Positions 60,765 to 64,000 of a stretch of 64,000 bases of DNA are shown here, piece by piece (the first letter of the stretch is position 1; the number at the start of each line of letters is the position of its first letter). The notes below the pieces were generated by a model, which saw nothing but the letters and a program-made list of their open reading frames with translations, made no database searches and had not been told where the DNA came from. Source of the stretch: JACKJA01 sp050297015 (GTDB lineage Bacteria > Pseudomonadota > Alphaproteobacteria > Micavibrionales > Micavibrionaceae); contig JBNKRZ010000024.1 in the NCBI GenBank assembly GCA_050297015.1, positions 62,001 through 126,000 of the forward strand, written 5' to 3'. The translations under genes were made by a program, and so were the position numbers.

Positions 60765-60818
60765 TGATGTACCGCCTAAAAACCGAATAAAGAAATTTTT
60801 ACTTCGTGACTATAGCAC

Positions 60819-60857
60819 AAAAAAACGTCCTGCGACCGGACAAAGGGACGCAGGACG
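60819..60857 (-). terminator. Intrinsic terminator after ccoP
   Basis: CGTCCTGCG and CGCAGGACG form a 9-base stem around a 14-base loop, and the minus strand continues into seven T. It ends the ccoNOQP transcript and separates it from ccoGHIS. Confidence 0.85.
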
Positions 60858-60888
60858 ATTATTCCATACATATTTAGTCAGTTTTGAC

Positions 60889-61788
60889 CTATTCACCGCC
60901 ACCCAAGGAGTGAACATAAACGGCCAACTGGCGAATTGTGTCTTTATCCAGACGGTCGACCCAAGCCTGCATCACGCCACCCCGGCCACCAAAGACCGTG
61001 GTGTGGATCGTTTCCTTGTCACCACCGTAAAGCCAAATAGCATCCGTCAGGTTCGGAGCGCCCATTTCGCGCATCCCTTTCGCATCTTCACCATGACATG
61101 CGGTACAATTGAATTCAAAAACTTCCGCCCCGGCCGGGTTAGAAGCCTTCGCGGCGGCCATACCGTTTGCGGACATTGCCACAACGAAATCGACGACCTG
61201 ATTGATTTCTTCCGGCTCCAGAATTTCATCCTTACCGAAAGAACTCATCATATTGTAGCGCGTTTCAGCATGCTCGGAGCGAATACCGTATTTAATGGTT
61301 TGCTCGATATCCTCAATCTTACCACCCCAAATCCAGTCATCATCGTTCAGGTTCGGAAAGCCCGGGCCGCCCGTACCGCCAGAACCGTGACAGGTTGCAC
61401 AATTGTCTTTAAAAGCAATCGCGCCCCCGGCCGTTGCGAACTTGAACAGTTTTTCATCGTTCAAAATTTTCTGGAAAGAGGAATGACGGAATTCATCAAG
61501 ATATTCAGCCTGACGCGCAGCAATAACGGCTTGCGAAGCTTCAAGCTCTTTATACTCCGTATAGCCGCCCGTACCGGCCGTGCCGCCCTGAAGCTTTCCA
61601 TTCAATGTCGGCCAAGCCGGGTAAATAACCCAATAGCCAATCGACCATACAATACAGAGAATATACACCCACACCCACCAACGCGGCGCCGGGTTATTTA
61701 ACTCTTCTAAGCTGCCCCCGTCCCAGCTATGGCCGGTCGTTTCGACACCACTGGTCTCATCAATTTTTTTCTCATCACTCATTGTCAT
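60889..61788 (-). CDS. ccoP: cbb3 oxidase diheme subunit CcoP
   Basis: The 299-residue protein has one membrane segment (about 34-55, WWVWVYILCIVWSIGYWVIY) and two c-type heme motifs, CATCH (near 130) and CTACH (near 229), with the usual downstream Met ligands. It passes electrons from cytochrome c to CcoO. It overlaps ccoQ by 14 bases. A second ATG two codons in is equally possible. Confidence 0.93.
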   Translation of the reverse strand: MTMSDEKKIDETSGVETTGHSWDGGSLEELNNPAPRWWVWVYILCIVWSIGYWVIYPAWPTLNGKLQGGTAGTGGYTEYKELEASQAVIAARQAEYLDEFRHSSFQKILNDEKLFKFATAGGAIAFKDNCATCHGSGGTGGPGFPNLNDDDWIWGGKIEDIEQTIKYGIRSEHAETRYNMMSSFGKDEILEPEEINQVVDFVVAMSANGMAAAKASNPAGAEVFEFNCTACHGEDAKGMREMGAPNLTDAIWLYGGDKETIHTTVFGGRGGVMQAWVDRLDKDTIRQLAVYVHSLGGGE

Positions 61789-61930
61789 CCTCCTTCAAAG
61801 GAATTTGGCCTTGGGCCTTGTAGTATTCTTTGGCACCGGGGCGTAAAAGCCATATCACCACCCCGGTGAAAAACGTTACAAAAAACAGCAAGCCTATCAT
61901 GCCGGCATGTTCAGAAACCCAGTCGATCAT
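61775..61930 (-). CDS. ccoQ: cbb3 oxidase small subunit CcoQ
   Basis: The 51-residue frame reads MIDWVSEHAGMIGLLFFVTF then TGVVIWLLRPGAKEYYKAQG, with one membrane helix and the conserved RPGAK-x-Y-x-x-x-A cap of CcoQ. It overlaps ccoO at its start (ATGA) and ccoP at its end. CcoQ stabilises the complex. Confidence 0.88.
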   Translation of the reverse strand: MIDWVSEHAGMIGLLFFVTFFTGVVIWLLRPGAKEYYKAQGQIPLKEDDNE

Positions 61931-62667
61931 TTGGCGCTCGCGCTCCTCATATCGTAATCAGCAAAATCAACCATGGTTCCCAAAACCTGCAAATAGGCAA
62001 TCAATGCGTCCATATCGGAAACGACATCTTCCTGCCCGTCGAAATTACGAGCCTTGACCCCGTCACCCCAACGTTCGAACAGACCGTCTTCGCCATCCAT
62101 ATTAGCCCCGGCTTGCGCCAATGCATCCTGATAAGCATTTTCGATTTGATCGTCCGTATAAGGAACGCCTGTGATTTTCAGCGTCTTCATATCTTTACCG
62201 ATATTCTTGATCTTTGCTTCCCGTTTAAGAAGGAAAGAATAGGTCGGCATAATAGACTCAGGCACCACATCGCGCGGATCTCTCATATGCGCCACATGCC
62301 AGTCATCAGAGTACTTGCCACCGACCCGTGCCAGATCAGGCCCAGTCCGTTTGGAAGACCACTGGAACGGATGGTCGTACATACTCTCCGCAGCTAGAGA
62401 ATAGTGACCGTAACGTGCCACCTCATCCCGCAAAGGACGAATCTGCTGAGAGTGACAGTTATAGCACCCTTCACGGATATAAATGTTAAACCCAGCCAGT
62501 TCGAGCGGCGTGTAAGGACGAACGCCGTCAACCTTTTCGATCACGGTCTGCATCCGGAACAGAGGGACAATCTCGACCAGCCCCCCGATCAGAACCATCA
62601 GCAGAATACCGACAGTGAGAAGAATAGAATTTTTCTCAAAGACTTCGTGTTTTTTTGACCAACTCAT
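61927..62667 (-). CDS. ccoO: cbb3 oxidase monoheme subunit CcoO
   Basis: The 246-residue protein has an N-terminal membrane segment (about 14-36) and REGCYNCHSQQIRPL with the heme-binding CxxCH. KSYEDDWHVAHM-like and MPTYSFLL regions give the Met ligand side. It carries electrons between CcoP and the catalytic subunit. Start and stop overlap ccoN and ccoQ. Confidence 0.95.
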   Translation of the reverse strand: MSWSKKHEVFEKNSILLTVGILLMVLIGGLVEIVPLFRMQTVIEKVDGVRPYTPLELAGFNIYIREGCYNCHSQQIRPLRDEVARYGHYSLAAESMYDHPFQWSSKRTGPDLARVGGKYSDDWHVAHMRDPRDVVPESIMPTYSFLLKREAKIKNIGKDMKTLKITGVPYTDDQIENAYQDALAQAGANMDGEDGLFERWGDGVKARNFDGQEDVVSDMDALIAYLQVLGTMVDFADYDMRSASAK

Positions 62668-64000
62668 GCCAGCGCCTCCTTCGTTTGCGCACCAGAAACA
62701 TCACTCCCTTTGACGGTTTTAATCATGTTGTAAACCATGACCAAAGCGCCACTCAAGAACAGTAGACCACCCATAGCCCGGATCACATAGAACGGGTGCA
62801 TAGCCATAACTGTTTCCACAAAGGAGTATTCAAGGAATCCCATGTCATCATAGGACCGCCACATCAAACCTTGCATAATACCGGAAACCCACATCGCGCA
62901 GATGTAAAGAACGATCCCGATCGTCGCAAGCCACAGGTGTGTATTCACCAATTTCAGAGAATACATCTCTGCCTTACCCCACAGTTTCGGCACCATATAG
63001 TACAAAGCACCGAAGCTAATAAAGGCAACCCAGCCCAGAGCACCGGAGTGCACGTGACCAACCGTCCAGTCCGTGTAGTGAGACAACGCATTCACCGCAC
63101 GAATAGACATCAACGGTCCTTCAAAGGTACTCATCCCATAAAAGGCGACAGCGATAATCATGAAACGCAACACCGGATCTTCGCGCAATTTATTCCACGC
63201 ACCGGACAACGTCATAATACCGTTAATCATACCACCCCAGCTCGGCATCCACAGAATAACAGAGAACGTCATCCCCAGTGTTTGCGCCCAGTCAGGAAGC
63301 GCCGTGTAATGCAAGTGGTGCGGCCCGGCCCAAATATAGATAAAGATCAAAGACCAGAAGTGCAAAATGGATAAACGGTAGGAATAAACCGGACGCCCGG
63401 CACGCTTCGGAATGAAGTAATACATCATCCCCAAAAAAGCCGCCGTCAGGAAAAAGCCCACAGCATTGTGGCCATACCACCATTGCACCATAGCGCTCTG
63501 CACACCGGAAACAACGGGGTAACTTTTAGTACCGAGGAAATCAACGGGGATCTCCACATTGTTACCCAAGTGCAACACAGCAACCGTAACGATAAAGGAC
63601 AGATAGAACCAATTCGCCACATATATATGCTTTTCTTTCCGGTTCACAATAGTCATCAGATAGATAAGGAAATAGACCACCCATACGACCGTCAACCAAA
63701 GGTCAACGTACCATTCCGGCTCGGCATATTCTTTCCCTTGTGTGATACCCAAAACGTAACCGGACGCCGCCAGCACAATAACCAGCTGATACCCCCAGAA
63801 CGTAAAGGTCGGCAAAAAGCCGCCCCATAAGCGGGCACTACAAGTTCGCTGAACCACGTAGTAACTCGTAGCAAAAAGCATATTCCCGCCAAAAGCGAAA
63901 ATCACAGCCGATGTGTGAACCGGACGCAGACGCCCAAAGTTCAAAAACGGCTCGACATTCAAATGCGGAAATGCCATTTGCAGAGCGATGAACACCCCGG
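62664..64000 (-). CDS. ccoN: cbb3 oxidase catalytic subunit CcoN (5' end outside window)
   Basis: At least 445 residues are present; the frame stays open to the window edge, so the N-terminus (roughly 30-60 residues) is missing. Heme and copper ligands are visible: RPVHTSAVIFAFGG, WWYGHNAVGF (Cu His), AGPHHLHYTALPDW (His-His pair) and VGHVHSGALGW (heme ligands). It reduces oxygen to water at low oxygen tension in the inner membrane. The ccoNOQP order is standard. Confidence 0.95.
   Translation of the reverse strand, partial: GVFIALQMAFPHLNVEPFLNFGRLRPVHTSAVIFAFGGNMLFATSYYVVQRTCSARLWGGFLPTFTFWGYQLVIVLAASGYVLGITQGKEYAEPEWYVDLWLTVVWVVYFLIYLMTIVNRKEKHIYVANWFYLSFIVTVAVLHLGNNVEIPVDFLGTKSYPVVSGVQSAMVQWWYGHNAVGFFLTAAFLGMMYYFIPKRAGRPVYSYRLSILHFWSLIFIYIWAGPHHLHYTALPDWAQTLGMTFSVILWMPSWGGMINGIMTLSGAWNKLREDPVLRFMIIAVAFYGMSTFEGPLMSIRAVNALSHYTDWTVGHVHSGALGWVAFISFGALYYMVPKLWGKAEMYSLKLVNTHLWLATIGIVLYICAMWVSGIMQGLMWRSYDDMGFLEYSFVETVMAMHPFYVIRAMGGLLFLSGALVMVYNMIKTVKGSDVSGAQTKEALA

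Overview
The window looks like a piece of an alphaproteobacterial chromosome carrying a long stretch of mobile DNA. The only clear host genes are at the right end (53.7-64.0 kb, minus strand): a valyl-tRNA synthetase and a complete cbb3 oxidase set (ccoS, ccoI, ccoH, ccoG, then ccoP, ccoQ, ccoO and a ccoN cut by the window edge). The compact 838-residue ValRS resembles the archaeal-type enzyme known from Rickettsiales and some other Alphaproteobacteria. With the CcoNOQP/CcoGHIS order, this suggests an alphaproteobacterium of moderate GC; genus is not determinable from the sequence alone.

Region 1 (1 to about 30.2 kb, mostly plus strand) is the late half of a siphovirus-like prophage. It runs from a small terminase and two DNA methyltransferases through GpA-type large terminase, gpW, lambda-type portal, an S49 protease with a nested scaffold start, capsid cement, a Mu gpT-type major capsid, head-tail and tail-completion genes, tail tube, chaperone, tape measure and tail-tip proteins. 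Fibre and tailspike genes, a lysis cassette (coiled-coil membrane protein, endolysin, holin, overlapping spanins) and a large SGNH-domain tail protein follow, ending with a Cro/C1-type regulator. Many genes overlap by ATGA or nearly so, so the late region probably reads as one long operon. No phage integrase or replication gene is visible, so the rest of the prophage lies to the left or was lost.

Region 2 (30.25-37.43 kb, minus strand except one small gene) is the part I recognise least. One operon encodes a pentapeptide-repeat-like protein, a vWA protein with a near-canonical MIDAS, and a long coiled-coil protein. A second encodes a 677-residue Sel1/TPR-like protein overlapping a 260-residue unknown. 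It resembles neither phage structural genes nor a named defence system and is the best candidate here for an undescribed system.

Region 3 (37.87-44.30 kb) has an overlapping trio, large serine recombinase, ParB-like and RepB-like proteins. A hairpin-rich promoter region separates it from a divergent two-headed HTH regulator, a small protein and a metallophosphoesterase; a DUF4143-type ATPase closes the region.

Region 4 (about 44.3-53.7 kb) is a visibly more AT-rich integrative element with a P4-type tyrosine integrase. A gene carrying a HEPN-like RNWLIH motif overlaps the integrase start. The element also has an AlpA-like excisionase, a DUF736 protein, a rolling-circle-type replication initiator, and a hairpin cluster that could be its origin. 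Its cargo is a compact restriction-modification system (D12 adenine methylase, HNH endonuclease, C-type regulator) and a large ABC-class ATPase of the kind found in phage defence. The element ends about 50 bp past short TTGTTGGTA-type repeats, directly downstream of valS.
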